A stretch of DNA of 64,000 nt from Moesziomyces globuligerus (taxonomy: Eukaryota; Basidiomycota; Ustilaginomycetes; Ustilaginales; Ustilaginaceae), in the NCBI GenBank assembly GCA_030849465.1, contig JARVLF010000015.1, positions 1,364,001 through 1,428,000 of the forward strand, given 5' to 3'. Position numbers and translations under genes: made by a program. Shown piece by piece: positions 39,101 to 47,395 of the stretch (position 1 is its first letter; each line of letters begins with the position of its first letter). The notes below the pieces were generated by a model that did not search any database, was not told the DNA's origin, and saw nothing but the letters and a program-made list of their open reading frames with translations.

Positions 39101-41531
39101 AGCGAGTGGCGCGCAGACGGGCCAGCTCGGCGGCTGGTATACGCCCAAGGTCGCGGCCATGGATGCGACCGCCTCGACCTCGTCGGTCACTGCAGATATG
39201 CCCAATGTCGACAAGCCAATGCCGCCGACTCCGAGCGTGCGCTGGGCCGTGGGCGATATCGTCCCCGATCCGGCCGAGGCCGGCAAGGCGCGAGACGGTC
39301 TCGGCCTGTCGATGGCTTCGGCATCTGCGGCGGTGGCGGGCGACGCCAAGTTCGCCGGCCCACCGCCGACGCCCGGTGTCGGCTATGCGGCAAGCGCCAG
39401 CGGAGGATCCCAGGTCGGGGCCAACAGCGAGCTGGCTACGATCCTACAGGCGCTCAAGCAGAGCGAGTTGGCGCGGCAGACGCAGCTGCAGCAGCAGACC
39501 GAGATCTCGCGCTACCTCAACGAACTCAACACCTGGCTCGAGCGCGACGTCGTCGACCGCTCCAAGGAGTGGCGCACGCTCGCCAGCGGCGTCACACAGC
39601 TTCACGACGAGCTCAAGGCGCTCAAGGAAGGCCGCAGTCTGCCCGCCTCCGGCTCGGCAGCGAGCTTGCAGGATCCGATCGTACCGAATCCGCACGCGGC
39701 GCAGCCGCCGACGCTGCTCCGGCCCGGGTCGACCGGTGCCGTGCCGGCGGTGACCGAGCGTGGCCGGCTGGCGGCGGCGGCGACGACGACGATGGGCGAT
39801 AGCGCCAATGCGCCCGCGTCGCCGGGGCGCAAACGTCCAGCGGGGACGAGGAAGTGGAACGAGCGCCGCAGCGCGTCGCCGACGGGCGGCGAGGGAGACA
39901 CGTCGTGGTACCAGCCTGACGAGGAGGGCGGAGTGCGGAGCAGTCTCAAGACCAAGGCGGCCAAGGCGGCAGCAGCGGCAAGCGGCGCGCTACTGATTCG
40001 GCAGGCGCTGCGCGAGTGGGAGCGGTTCAAGGCGATGCAGCGCGCGGCGGGCAAGCCGGAAGATCCGCTGCCTGCGGAAGCGACGGGGAGGCCCGAGGTG
40101 GATAGCCAGCTGCCTCTGCCTGCCGAGACGCTCGAGGCGCTCAAGTCGGCGGCCGACGAGGAGGACAACATGCGCATCGCGCAGCTGGTGCGCGAGGCGG
40201 CCGAGGCGGGCTACGGGACGCAGGCGATCATCGAGCTGACGCACTACGTCGAGAGCAAGGCGCCGGAGCCCGAGAGCGACGACACGGCGTCCGAGGGTCA
40301 TCTGGACGGCGATACGCTCATGCCGACGCCGTCGCCGCACCGTACGCGCTTCGCCGTGGGCGACGTGCCCACGATCGGCAAGGGCGACGAGGGCGTGATC
40401 AAGATGCAGACGGCTGTGCCTGCGCGTGTGGCGGACAAGGCCAAGCAGGTGGAGGCCGAGGAGGAGGAAAGTAGCAGTGGGCCTACGACGAGCGCGCTGG
40501 CGCTGGCGGTGGAGGAGATTCTGAAGCACCTTCTGGTGAGCAAGGAGGAGGAGAAGCGGAAGCAGACCGAGGCCGAGATGCGCGAAGCGGAGCGCAAGAA
40601 GGCGGAGGAGGAGAGGGACAAGTCGCTGCTCTCGCTCAAGGAGCGGGAGAAGGCGGAGCTGGTCGAGATGCTGTACGGACGGATCGCGGCGGACAAGGCG
40701 GCCGAGGAGCAGAGGCAGAAGGAGCTGGATCCCAAGACGGCGATCGAGAGTCTGGTGGCGGCGATCAATGCGCAGAAGGAGACCGAGGTCAAGTCGGCGC
40801 AGGCGGCGGATGCGGCGCTGCGCCAGATGACGAGCGAGCTGCTCAAGACGACGAGCGAGCAGAACAGCAAGCTGGTCGAGGCGGTGAATGCGGCGAGTCG
40901 CGATATGCTGCGGAGCAACGTGCAGATGCATGCCGACGAGTTCAAGCGCCTCCTCCACCACGAGGTCAGCGGCATGTTTGAAGACGTCGGCAAGATCAGG
41001 GAGGCCAAGAGGCATTTGGAGTTCGAGATCGCAGATCTCTGGAGTATCAAGAGCAGGCATTTGCATGGTCAGGCTGGGATGCCGGTTGGGTACAGTGTGC
41101 CGGGTGCGTTTCCGGCTAGTCCGCCGATGGCGTTTGCGCCGCCGATGGGGATGTCGATGCCGATGCCGCAGCCTCAGATCATGCATGTCCACTCGCCCAT
41201 GCCCGTGCATCCGCCCGCGCACATCTCGCCCATCCCCGCCCAGCCCGCGCCACCCACCGCCGCCGCCGGCGTCGACAGCCTCAGGGCCCAGAAGAAGGCG
41301 GTAAAGGCCGCCCTCAAGCAAGCCGTTGCGGCCTCGGAACCCGCGCCTGCGCCCAAGGCTGCGGCTGTAGCTCCTGCACCTGCGGCAGCTCCTGCTCCCG
41401 CAGCAGCACCAGCAGCGGCGCCGGCGGCGGCGGCAGCAGCACCCGTCGTCGCATCCAACTTCCTCACCAGGCGCAAGGACGTCCTCAACCCCTTCTCGAT
41501 CAACTTTGGCCCGCGCGCTCCCGCCAAGTAG
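33180..41531 (+). CDS. Very large PH-domain and coiled-coil protein (2,783 aa)
   Basis: This is a single exon from ATG 33180, the first ATG in the frame. Residues 1-1000 are Ser/Pro/Thr-rich and probably disordered, with short basic and acidic patches. A PH-like domain spans about 1055-1190 (RAGVLYYFNVHDPNPRW, LRVKAVLLPSAVAMSW, FQLIFDDGVERLAADT, RVQWVSAVWDV). A coiled coil lies at about 1612-1660 (LLEYLEEQQKERLSRERELE). A further conserved-looking helical block runs near 2080-2145 (TILQALKQSELARQTQLQ, WLERDVVDRSKEW). A long charged coiled coil occupies about 2440-2630. The tail is Pro/Ala-rich and ends NPFSINFGPRAPAK. I do not recognise a named orthologue. The architecture suggests a membrane-associated scaffold, possibly at the cortex; that role is inference. 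Confidence 0.85.
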   Translation: MKRWKQVKDQLDAKRNGTSNNDTAPYRGGGISSASFSDLRQLPSHPSTSSLVPPITKSASRTSLDIPGRLSNFINKSTSSLDLAGSAAAAGTNSKVSNVFRKFPRPRVGSTSSFTLNDTPANASPSKIATPRKWVNSLLNQAAPGSQHLETAAQARSRALSDASRQGPAPVSALVLSNDDAPRPVYTIDSGLQRRTSAGGRSASIYSSHLSAASRSTPDLHTNSVTRHRDNGALLMDLAGPLPSIANRPAPPDARDTSSPLVVRNLDEAPRGTYTPAIPAASASAQLTSVSRLRNPWSTIDSPRIRSEEDDEIDASIAHDRSTNQIAAAERAVLDMLDSASGVGSAVSAPVPNTPYQTATPGTLARSRSFATTTKFHSPASEYSQDFRSPFLAGSSSPAAGVREAIRRRELLDAKNTSPAPIPHSRSALSPKTLAFLDTVSTDDTEPIRSSQTSSAAFYHRGASASTSDVRSNITSSSSPKRVSRVPVPQAPEVLVASPPTSTSSNVFLRRGTNASSHSQLPISPMDSSLLGSSAHATSLWSRPGNTPDTPSTTHDATSPTPWSANSLAPSKWQRHSQHAPTGRGMYALEPVVTPSEVGEEDEDRLSDAQRASSILPKLRRNQTDFTEATSIFSGADAFRSSQNSLQKEAVAEDAATLDTPGAAPTATGTEASTPAPSSVAARPLSHVGSVSSSLAALRGMITKAASSALPLGSTATDKEISVSRSRPVSRGEAASSSVAAATHEFEQRLMSSRPSSPEKLSIPSSPTKAKDLIKMFESTSATASPSDQSHSFSRTKLSPTKCAPSTASSLNTTPKRLAPLTVSISRSNLGLAASPVAVADAATEEASPVASKLRAQRFESGRLRARRAGLVGVGGGGDDDSFADENDDDADENAAPDRSFETRSASGRFRSLGAASQHTRSQSTPNDINGNVLGGGTLSSPLNPASINDRGASSHDRTGSTGTNVGSLGRKGAFRNSVIGFMGVLSGKPAPGAAPSGQTLAPSLLADRRHSAKSDQDDNVSTASAATQGTTASYRRKKEEGNLPLTSATAIQMTGEQPGTKPLRAGVLYYFNVHDPNPRWLRVKAVLLPSAVAMSWIPSGGGRENVVLDLRACREVHSVPSPDHPSSTSDVGAACARRQSLGQISPFQLIFDDGVERLAADTAKERVQWVSAVWDVTGTRSPRADSTHESALANSGHDALPRSGSGHTQASPAARSRTMAENSPTRPLLSSLGAGVLGTPKKPASSSNEEAIDRIGSIWKSELSSELTSKDVQPSFGEALAGAASPPPLPPKEPKTALALQTAKRKVPPADKGASTGSPGAKGSPAAIPRSSASPVRAKVRSWQRPPLDLSTGFVHDLTPKTPTLVNPPSDAVHSTPASYGDDKSTAASVLEGSVRPSAADAPIKDKAIDGGEESSAASSPDMDGYESARSQGSLVDEFGPRTPVSEAVFNWSRLDKESELNPSDSASQRPARSEFGTIKSSLSERKRSARKNPGDADDNEAAVAKAAIARPDIVRTPAQQLRDSVLAATAGGTSESDALFNASPAGRSHRLGTVIEETQSQAQSTRINASVRSSSRSKLDELVARAVGNGSVKSPAAKSALSLVSSGSISSQDVGKLLEYLEEQQKERLSRERELEDQIRGFQQVVSDLQKKGSTSGSHRSTRRRSSTSSLGGESKATAKSARDSELAAMQAKLDRVLDLVTNVVASPSAHKRARSESATVVNGGDDAEGAELARIEGVLAKLLHKMQASDEVNMTPRSQALVRAAVSARDPALMNEWDHMPAELRGEQLIKSMQDRAKFGSDGRHEAIQKDYAMRTVSSDMVRGGSAPAGAIEQPGTPFDADIDPRRRFSASLPRRVPSGASIPASLSTTDMDNASVMSRIPPRSWSSERGVPSPPPNSEWDARSIGSRPASRATTHLGIAGRAPAQNFRMLGDPGSTQATPRPVMVKAEPSYGSLDMEAEIRRRRAQQQAASGAQTGQLGGWYTPKVAAMDATASTSSVTADMPNVDKPMPPTPSVRWAVGDIVPDPAEAGKARDGLGLSMASASAAVAGDAKFAGPPPTPGVGYAASASGGSQVGANSELATILQALKQSELARQTQLQQQTEISRYLNELNTWLERDVVDRSKEWRTLASGVTQLHDELKALKEGRSLPASGSAASLQDPIVPNPHAAQPPTLLRPGSTGAVPAVTERGRLAAAATTTMGDSANAPASPGRKRPAGTRKWNERRSASPTGGEGDTSWYQPDEEGGVRSSLKTKAAKAAAAASGALLIRQALREWERFKAMQRAAGKPEDPLPAEATGRPEVDSQLPLPAETLEALKSAADEEDNMRIAQLVREAAEAGYGTQAIIELTHYVESKAPEPESDDTASEGHLDGDTLMPTPSPHRTRFAVGDVPTIGKGDEGVIKMQTAVPARVADKAKQVEAEEEESSSGPTTSALALAVEEILKHLLVSKEEEKRKQTEAEMREAERKKAEEERDKSLLSLKEREKAELVEMLYGRIAADKAAEEQRQKELDPKTAIESLVAAINAQKETEVKSAQAADAALRQMTSELLKTTSEQNSKLVEAVNAASRDMLRSNVQMHADEFKRLLHHEVSGMFEDVGKIREAKRHLEFEIADLWSIKSRHLHGQAGMPVGYSVPGAFPASPPMAFAPPMGMSMPMPQPQIMHVHSPMPVHPPAHISPIPAQPAPPTAAAGVDSLRAQKKAVKAALKQAVAASEPAPAPKAAAVAPAPAAAPAPAAAPAAAPAAAAAAPVVASNFLTRRKDVLNPFSINFGPRAPAK

Positions 41532-42775
41532 AACGCCTCGCTCCCGCGAGGGGCAAGAGGACGTGTGCATAATAGATACCCCTCAAGTTTCGAGTGTCGT
41601 GCGAGCGTGCGTGCGCGAGCTTCCGATCTTGCAGCATTCTGGCGAACGATGATGGGAGAGTGAGCGGGTAAATTTGGTTGGGCAAGATGGTGGCTAGGGG
41701 AGGTAGGGCTGTGTGTGTGCCAGACGCATGTGGTTCGTGGGGGATAAGCTGGGTTGGTGTAGGTTCACTTGGGCGAGATTGTAGAGATTCAGACGTGTGG
41801 GTGGATAAGGCTGGCGTGTGGCGAGGTTGTGGGGCAGGTCATTGTGATTGCGCATGAGGACTGCGTGAGTGTGTCGTGTGTGTGGGGGGAGGAAGGGTGC
41901 GTAGCCAAGGTGAGAGCCGAGTGGGTCCTTTTGCGCATATCCACTGATCCCCAGCGCAGTCTCGTCGCTACTGTAGCTATGGTCCATAGCGGGTCTTGTT
42001 GCGAGGTCTAACGTGCCGAGTCAGCACTTGACCTCAGCAGTCTAGCCAAGCTCCCACCGCGGCCGGTATCGAAACTTCAAGTCCCGTACAGACGTTGAAT
42101 CACAGAATAGCATCTACAGACGCAGTGCAAGCAGCAAGCGACAAGAAATTGAAGCGAGACAAAAACACCATACGAACCAATGGACCGATAAGTACAAGAC
42201 GACCAGATCGAAACGAGAGTACAAGGCAATACAAGACGATACAAGACGATAAAAGACGATAAAAGACGATACAAGACGATACAAGACGAGGGGAGATGCT
42301 CGCAGCAGGTGTGTGTCAGCGCGCGATGCGGAGCAATGGCGTTGGCAGTGTCGTGTTCGGCTCGTGTTCGAGTGCGTATCACGCGCCCTGTCGACTGCGC
42401 CCGCTCAAGCCGGCCGGATCTCTAGACGGATCCAACACCAGGCTGTATACAGTACATGCGCGTAATCACATCCAGCCAGTCGATACGCAGTCTCACTGGC
42501 TTAGGACGAGCTACACAGTCAAACGGCGTATCAATATCTCGCCTGCATTTGCAAACGCCTCTCTCTAGACCCGCGCTGCGACTGCTTTGGTGGTGGCACA
42601 GTTCCCAGCCAAACTCGTGCAGCGACTGCTTCACGCCTCATCCAAGCACCAACCCTCACACGCAATAACGGAAGACGCAACCAAGAAAAGCACACTCGCG
42701 CCATCACGCCGAACCTGCACAAAGCGAAATGCAAACACGATGCAACTGCCGAGTATGAGATTGCTTAGCGGCCAA
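41532..42775. other. Convergent spacer PH-domain gene / TALE homeobox gene
   Basis: This is 1.24 kb between two stops, long compared with other convergent spacers here. It holds six tandem 10-bp repeats (42231-42290) and a 10-bp palindrome (42443-42452). Short open frames on both strands show no recognisable protein. Confidence 0.5.
42231..42290. repeat. Six tandem 10-bp repeats (ACAAGACGAT)
   Basis: Three exact copies, two AAAAGACGAT copies and one ending in G run without gaps. A degenerate seventh copy (ACAAGGCAAT) precedes them. They lie about 490 bp past the stop of the homeobox gene and may be in its 3' UTR. Confidence 0.85.
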
Positions 42776-44893
42776 CTAGGCCTCGTGCGGAGGTGGGCTG
42801 GGCGAGTCGGCGCTAAAGGCCGCCTTGACCTGGGCGGCGGTGGTGCCTCCCGGACTGCCGTTGGCGCCCGTGGGGAGTAAGATGCGGCGACGCGCGTTGA
42901 TGAACCAGTTGGAGACCTGCGAGAGCGTCAGGCCGGTCATGCTGCACAGCGTGCGCTTCTCGTCTTCGGTCGGGTACGGATGGCTGGCATGCTCCAGCAG
43001 CCACGACTTGAGCAGGTCCGTCACGGGCTTGGGCAGCTTGCCGCGGCGACGCGGCGGCGGCGCAATGCCCGCCGAGGGTCCCGGTGGCACGTGCGTCGCT
43101 GGCATCGCCAGCATCGGTCGACCCATCGCTGCTCCCGGTCGGCCCATGGCGTGCATGTCGCGCGGATCGTGGCCCATGTAGTCCGCCGGCACGTACGGAC
43201 TACCGTACGGCAAGCGTGCATCGTGGTGCCGCGCGCCGGGGTGGGCGGCCATCGGCATGCCCGGCGACGCCATCGGCAGCCCTCCATTGCTTGCCTTGCC
43301 CACATGCCCGGCGTAGGGCGCAGCGTGCGGCGATCCGTACGGGTCGTAGGCGTAGTCGGCATACCGCGCGCGCGAGCCCACCGAGCCCACGGGTCCGTGG
43401 TAGTACTCGTCCATCTCGGCGTCCTGGATGCGTTCGCGAGCAAAGTAGAGGCGTCGATCCGGATAGAAGGGCTCCGAGTACGCGTGCGGCTCGGGCGTCG
43501 GACTCAGCCGCTCGGCGTGCACAGCTTCGAGCGGAGGCGTGTAGCGGCCTCGCGGCTCTGGATAGCGTGCTGCTGCGGGTGCGCGAGACGAGAGCGGCGG
43601 CAGCTGCGGACGTGAATCCGATGCAAACGGCGGCGGAGATCGGCGCACGTACGAGGCGTGGGGTGCGCTGCGCGACCAGGGGTCGTGAGACGAGGGGACG
43701 CCTTGCGGTGCTGCCAGCGCTGGACGAGATGCGTACGAGGGCGAGCGGGGCACGGGGCTGTAGCGATCGCTTCTGCGGTTGACGTGATACTGGCTGGCGG
43801 CGGCGGCTGCTGGTGGTGGAGGACCCGCCTCGTAGCCGCGGTGGTGGGCGAAGCGAGACGAAGAGGGCGAGACGGGATGTGCGTGGCGTGGCGAGTAGCG
43901 TGGGTCGTCGATGCGCTGATCGATGTGGCGCGCGGGGAAGGCGGCGTCGCGAGAGTAGCTGCTGCTGTACGTGCGGTCGGGCGACTCGGCGCGGTCCCTG
44001 CTGCGATAGTAGCTGGCGCCATCCGCGTGGGCGGAATGCGCCGGTGGGTACTCGGGCCTGCTCCAGCTTGCGCGATCGACGCGATCAGCGCCCGGCCGTC
44101 TGGCGCCGACATCGGACGAGATGCTGACTTTGCGTTTGAGAGGCATGTTGAGCGGCGGCGAGATTTCGCGATGCGCAGCATGCCTCTCAAGATACGCCGA
44201 CTCGCGATACGACGCCCTAGGGCTGGCGCCGTATTCGCGAGCGTAGGCAGAATGAACTGCTCCGGCAGGGGCTGCTGCCGAAGTCGAAGCAGGAGGCGGA
44301 ATGGGCGCGCCAGGCCTGCGACCGGCGATGCGCGGACTGCCGCGGTCGGACTGCATGTCCCACTCGGCGGAATGGTTGGAGATGCGTCCAGCGGGGGAGG
44401 TTGGTCGGCGTATGGAGGGCGGGGGCGGCGAAGCGCCACGACGAGCCGAGGAATCGACTGGCTCGGCGGCGTTGTGCATTGCTGGTGGAGGCGCCAAGGG
44501 ACCGGAGGGAGCCGAGAAGCGGTCGAGCTTGGGAAAGTCGAGCGCGGCGATGGGAGGAAGGCGGTCCAGGTCGTGGGAAGCGGCCGAGGTGGCTGCGGTG
44601 CTGACGGAGCGATGACCGAAGCTCGAGGTGGAGGCGCGATCGTAGGAATATTCGGACGAGCGGGCGGAGGGGATGAATGGCGAGCTGTGGCGGTCGTCGG
44701 AAGCCAGAGTGGGCGCTGAGCGGTCGCTAGGGGTGCCGTTTAGGGCTTGAATGCGGGGTGAGGGATCAGCCACGATCTGGTTCGGTTTCAGCTGCGGGGT
44801 GGTGTCGCTGGTGGTGGTGGTGGATCGCGAGTGCGGGGAGGTGTGCTGGTCGCGGACGCTGCTGGTGGGACGAGATGTGTAGGAGCTGGCCAT
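42776..44893 (-). CDS. TALE-class homeobox transcription factor
   Basis: The protein has 705 residues from ATG 44893 (MASSYTSRP), the first in-frame ATG. Residues 1-600 are Ser/Pro/Arg/Tyr-rich with many RYSP and SYRESAY-like segments and no fold I recognise. The homeodomain lies near the C-terminus at about 615-670: RRRGKLPKPVTDLLKSWL, then HPYPTEDEKRTLC, then LSQVSNWFINARRR. The PYP loop extension after helix 1 and WFINARRR in helix 3 define the TALE/KN group, like yeast Cup9 and Tos8. It is a nuclear DNA-binding regulator; it is not a b-type mating homeodomain protein by architecture. Upstream lies the largest gene-free region of the window. Confidence 0.9.
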   Translation of the reverse strand: MASSYTSRPTSSVRDQHTSPHSRSTTTTSDTTPQLKPNQIVADPSPRIQALNGTPSDRSAPTLASDDRHSSPFIPSARSSEYSYDRASTSSFGHRSVSTAATSAASHDLDRLPPIAALDFPKLDRFSAPSGPLAPPPAMHNAAEPVDSSARRGASPPPPSIRRPTSPAGRISNHSAEWDMQSDRGSPRIAGRRPGAPIPPPASTSAAAPAGAVHSAYAREYGASPRASYRESAYLERHAAHREISPPLNMPLKRKVSISSDVGARRPGADRVDRASWSRPEYPPAHSAHADGASYYRSRDRAESPDRTYSSSYSRDAAFPARHIDQRIDDPRYSPRHAHPVSPSSSRFAHHRGYEAGPPPPAAAAASQYHVNRRSDRYSPVPRSPSYASRPALAAPQGVPSSHDPWSRSAPHASYVRRSPPPFASDSRPQLPPLSSRAPAAARYPEPRGRYTPPLEAVHAERLSPTPEPHAYSEPFYPDRRLYFARERIQDAEMDEYYHGPVGSVGSRARYADYAYDPYGSPHAAPYAGHVGKASNGGLPMASPGMPMAAHPGARHHDARLPYGSPYVPADYMGHDPRDMHAMGRPGAAMGRPMLAMPATHVPPGPSAGIAPPPRRRGKLPKPVTDLLKSWLLEHASHPYPTEDEKRTLCSMTGLTLSQVSNWFINARRRILLPTGANGSPGGTTAAQVKAAFSADSPSPPPHEA

Positions 44894-45535
44894 GATGCAA
44901 CCGGCTTGGCCGGATAGAGGAGCAGTGCTGGTAGTTACAGAGTCGCCGGCCGCACAGCGTGGTACGAGCGAAGGGATGGTGATCGTCGAAGCACACTTGG
45001 CTCGACTCGAACGGAACTGACGCCTGCCGGTGATCCGATGATGGAGCAAGCTGACGAGCTTCGTGACCGGCGGCTGCGTGCAACGCCCGGGGAGTCCTGG
45101 TCGCACAACAAAGAGGCTGAACGAACAAGGCGTACGAGAGCCGGGTCCAGCTAGGGCTAAGGCAGCTGAGAGCGGGACGGTCCTGGACGCGGTGGGAGAC
45201 GAAGGTGGACGTATGGTGGAGGGTAAGATGGCGGATGGATGGATGATCTTGGTCGGACGAGGGCCTGGGTGGGGAGCGAAGAGCGGATCAACAAGAGTGC
45301 AGACGGGCAATGGGGAAAGAGAGCCGGCGCGTTGGTGGGCGATTGGGCGGAGGTCGAAATTAGCCAAGGGCGGTCGGTGAGGGAAATGAGGAGGGAAGGC
45401 GTGGTCGGGAGGGCGAGGCGAGCGAGGCAGGCAAGGCGAGCAAGGCGAAGGCGTGGCCAAGCAAGGCGTAGCAATTCGAATCGGATGCACCCAAATACGA
45501 TGGCAGGAGGAGGAGGAGGAGGGGGAGGGGGAGGG

Positions 45536-45537
<2 letters not shown>

Positions 45538-45572
<35 letters not shown>
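45538..45572 (+). repeat. (AGC)11 tract upstream of the homeobox gene
   Basis: Eleven AGC units follow a GGAGGA/GGGGGA purine block (45503-45537). The tract lies about 650 bp upstream of the homeobox ATG, so it may be transcribed in its leader as CT-rich plus GCT repeats. Confidence 0.85.
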
Positions 45573-45573
<1 letters not shown>

Positions 45574-46315
45574 TGAAACGTCAGCGTGGACAGAAGCAGC
45601 GGAAGGGCCTGAACGGGCGGAGTTAGACGACGTGACGGAGATGGACGTCCGAAAGGGCCAACCAAGACAACCAAAAGAAAAGAATAAAAAAGCGAGCGAG
45701 GGGCGGGACGAGCTGAGGCCAAAGCGAGGCAGACAGCTGAGCACCGAGCCGACGCGAGCGGCGTTGATGGGTCCTTGTGCTGCTGTCAAACCAAGCCAGA
45801 GGTAGCGGAGCATCCGAAGTCGCAGCTGAGCTGCTGTTTCCAATGCGCAGCACCAGGCAGCATCGCAGAGCACCGCCTTGGCAGGCGCAACGCAGTCGAC
45901 AGAGGAGCCAAGGCGAAAAGCCAAGAAAGTGCACCGGGGCGAAACGCCAGGGAGAGGGAGAGGAAGAAAGAGCGGCGCGAGGCAGCTGGCGCGAGCACTG
46001 GCCCACGGACTGTGTGTTTCAAGCTTGAGCTTCCACCAGGATGCGGCGTCGCTCGGCATAAATGCAGTGTCTGAGCTGACTGACCGACTCAAATTGGCAC
46101 TCGACGTGACATCAAGCCCACCCGAATTTATTTGCTCGAAAAGAAAAAAGCAAGGAAACTCCACGACGGCACCCGGAAGACTTGGACCGGAGCGCTGAGG
46201 TGTGGCGTCGCGTCGATGATGAACATTGGTTTTTGACAGGCTGACCAGCACACGTCACCGACCACCAAAACAAACCGCTTTTGAAAAAAATAAACCTGAT
46301 TGCTTCTGCTCTTGT

Positions 46316-46337
46316 TGCTGCTGCTGCTGCTGCTGCT
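46316..46337 (+). repeat. (TGC)7 tract, non-coding
   Basis: Seven TGC units lie in gene-free DNA, preceded by A-rich sequence. Confidence 0.8.
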
Positions 46338-47048
46338 ACCAACCGTATCACCCTCGATGAGTGAGCTGAGAGCAGTGCATGACATGACAGCTCCGAGCTC
46401 GGTGCGGTCGAAGCTGGCGAGCAGTGTCGTTTGTGCTTGCACGCTGGCAGCCGAAAGCGTGAGATTTCCACTGCACAATCAGAGACACAATGATGCGAGC
46501 CAGACCACCAGACCGATGCTGCCGAACCCAACTTTGAAAGGCCGACCGCGCGCACACCCACGCTACGCTGCTTAGCGCGAGCCGCCCCGTGCTTCCATCC
46601 ATTTGTCGAAGCGCAGCGGGCTGCGACCGTTTTGGCAGGCGTCGGTTCCAAGCTCAATGCGGTCGACATCCGGTCGAGCGAGCGGTGCAAATCGTAGCAC
46701 AGGACGGGGCGAGTATGCATGTCGTTTGCGAAGCTCTTCGGCTCCCCCGACCCCAAGCCAAGCTCGATGCCCTGCATCGACGGCACGCTCTCGTATCTGC
46801 GTTGTCAACCAGCATGGACAGAGCCATTCGACGGGCCGAAAGCCAAAGAGAAAATGAAGGTTCATGTCGGCGGGGTTGCCGCGTGACGAGGCAAGCAAAG
46901 GGGAGCGAGGGAGGCAGGAAGGGGGACCGGCTACGTCCACTCGCACCGGTCCAGATGCCAAGCGGATGTGCCGAAGAGAAGGGGGGACGCGCGTTCGCCC
47001 ACCGCGTTGGAAAAGCTCAAACCCACCAGCCGGGCTCGCCGCGGCATC

Positions 47049-47050
<2 letters not shown>

Positions 47051-47092
<42 letters not shown>
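47051..47092 (+). repeat. (AGC)14 tract, non-coding
   Basis: Fourteen uninterrupted AGC units make this the longest trinucleotide tract in the window. It is probably polymorphic. Confidence 0.88.
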
Positions 47093-47093
<1 letters not shown>

Positions 47094-47386
47094 CGGCACT
47101 CTCGGCAAAGTCGTCGAGCCCGGCACAGCTGAGCTCAAATTTTGACGTCGGCCCTGTACCTGTCTCGGGCGGCCAAGATGCGGGCCACGCTGGATTCGGT
47201 GCATACGCCCCGATCAAAATACGCTACCCTCGACTCGAGAGCTGGCGACGCGTCAAATTTTCCTGGATGCTCAAAGACGGGCACCTGAGCCAGAGCTTGT
47301 CGCGCTCCCTCTCTCCCTCTCTCTTTCCCTCGCTTTCCGCTTTGAGCCAAACAATGCGCGATGCACTGAAACCATGCGCAGACACC

Positions 47387-47395
47387 ACAAAGGGA
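47387..47395 (+). promoter_or_regulatory. Exact ACAAAGGGA, pheromone-response-element type
   Basis: ACAAAGGGA is the element bound by the HMG-box regulator Prf1 in Ustilago maydis. A single copy can occur by chance in a window of this size. A one-mismatch copy (TCCCTTTGC) lies near 48938. Functional relevance is unproven. Confidence 0.3.

Noticed and set aside
39990..41570. 526-codon frame antisense to the PH-domain gene
   Set aside because: His/Arg/Leu-rich complement of the Ala/Glu/Gln coiled-coil codons.
45157..46251. Upstream minus-strand frame and N-terminal extension of the homeobox protein
   Set aside because: The extension has no ATG before 44893 and translates CT-rich leader into Pro/Ser/Leu low complexity.
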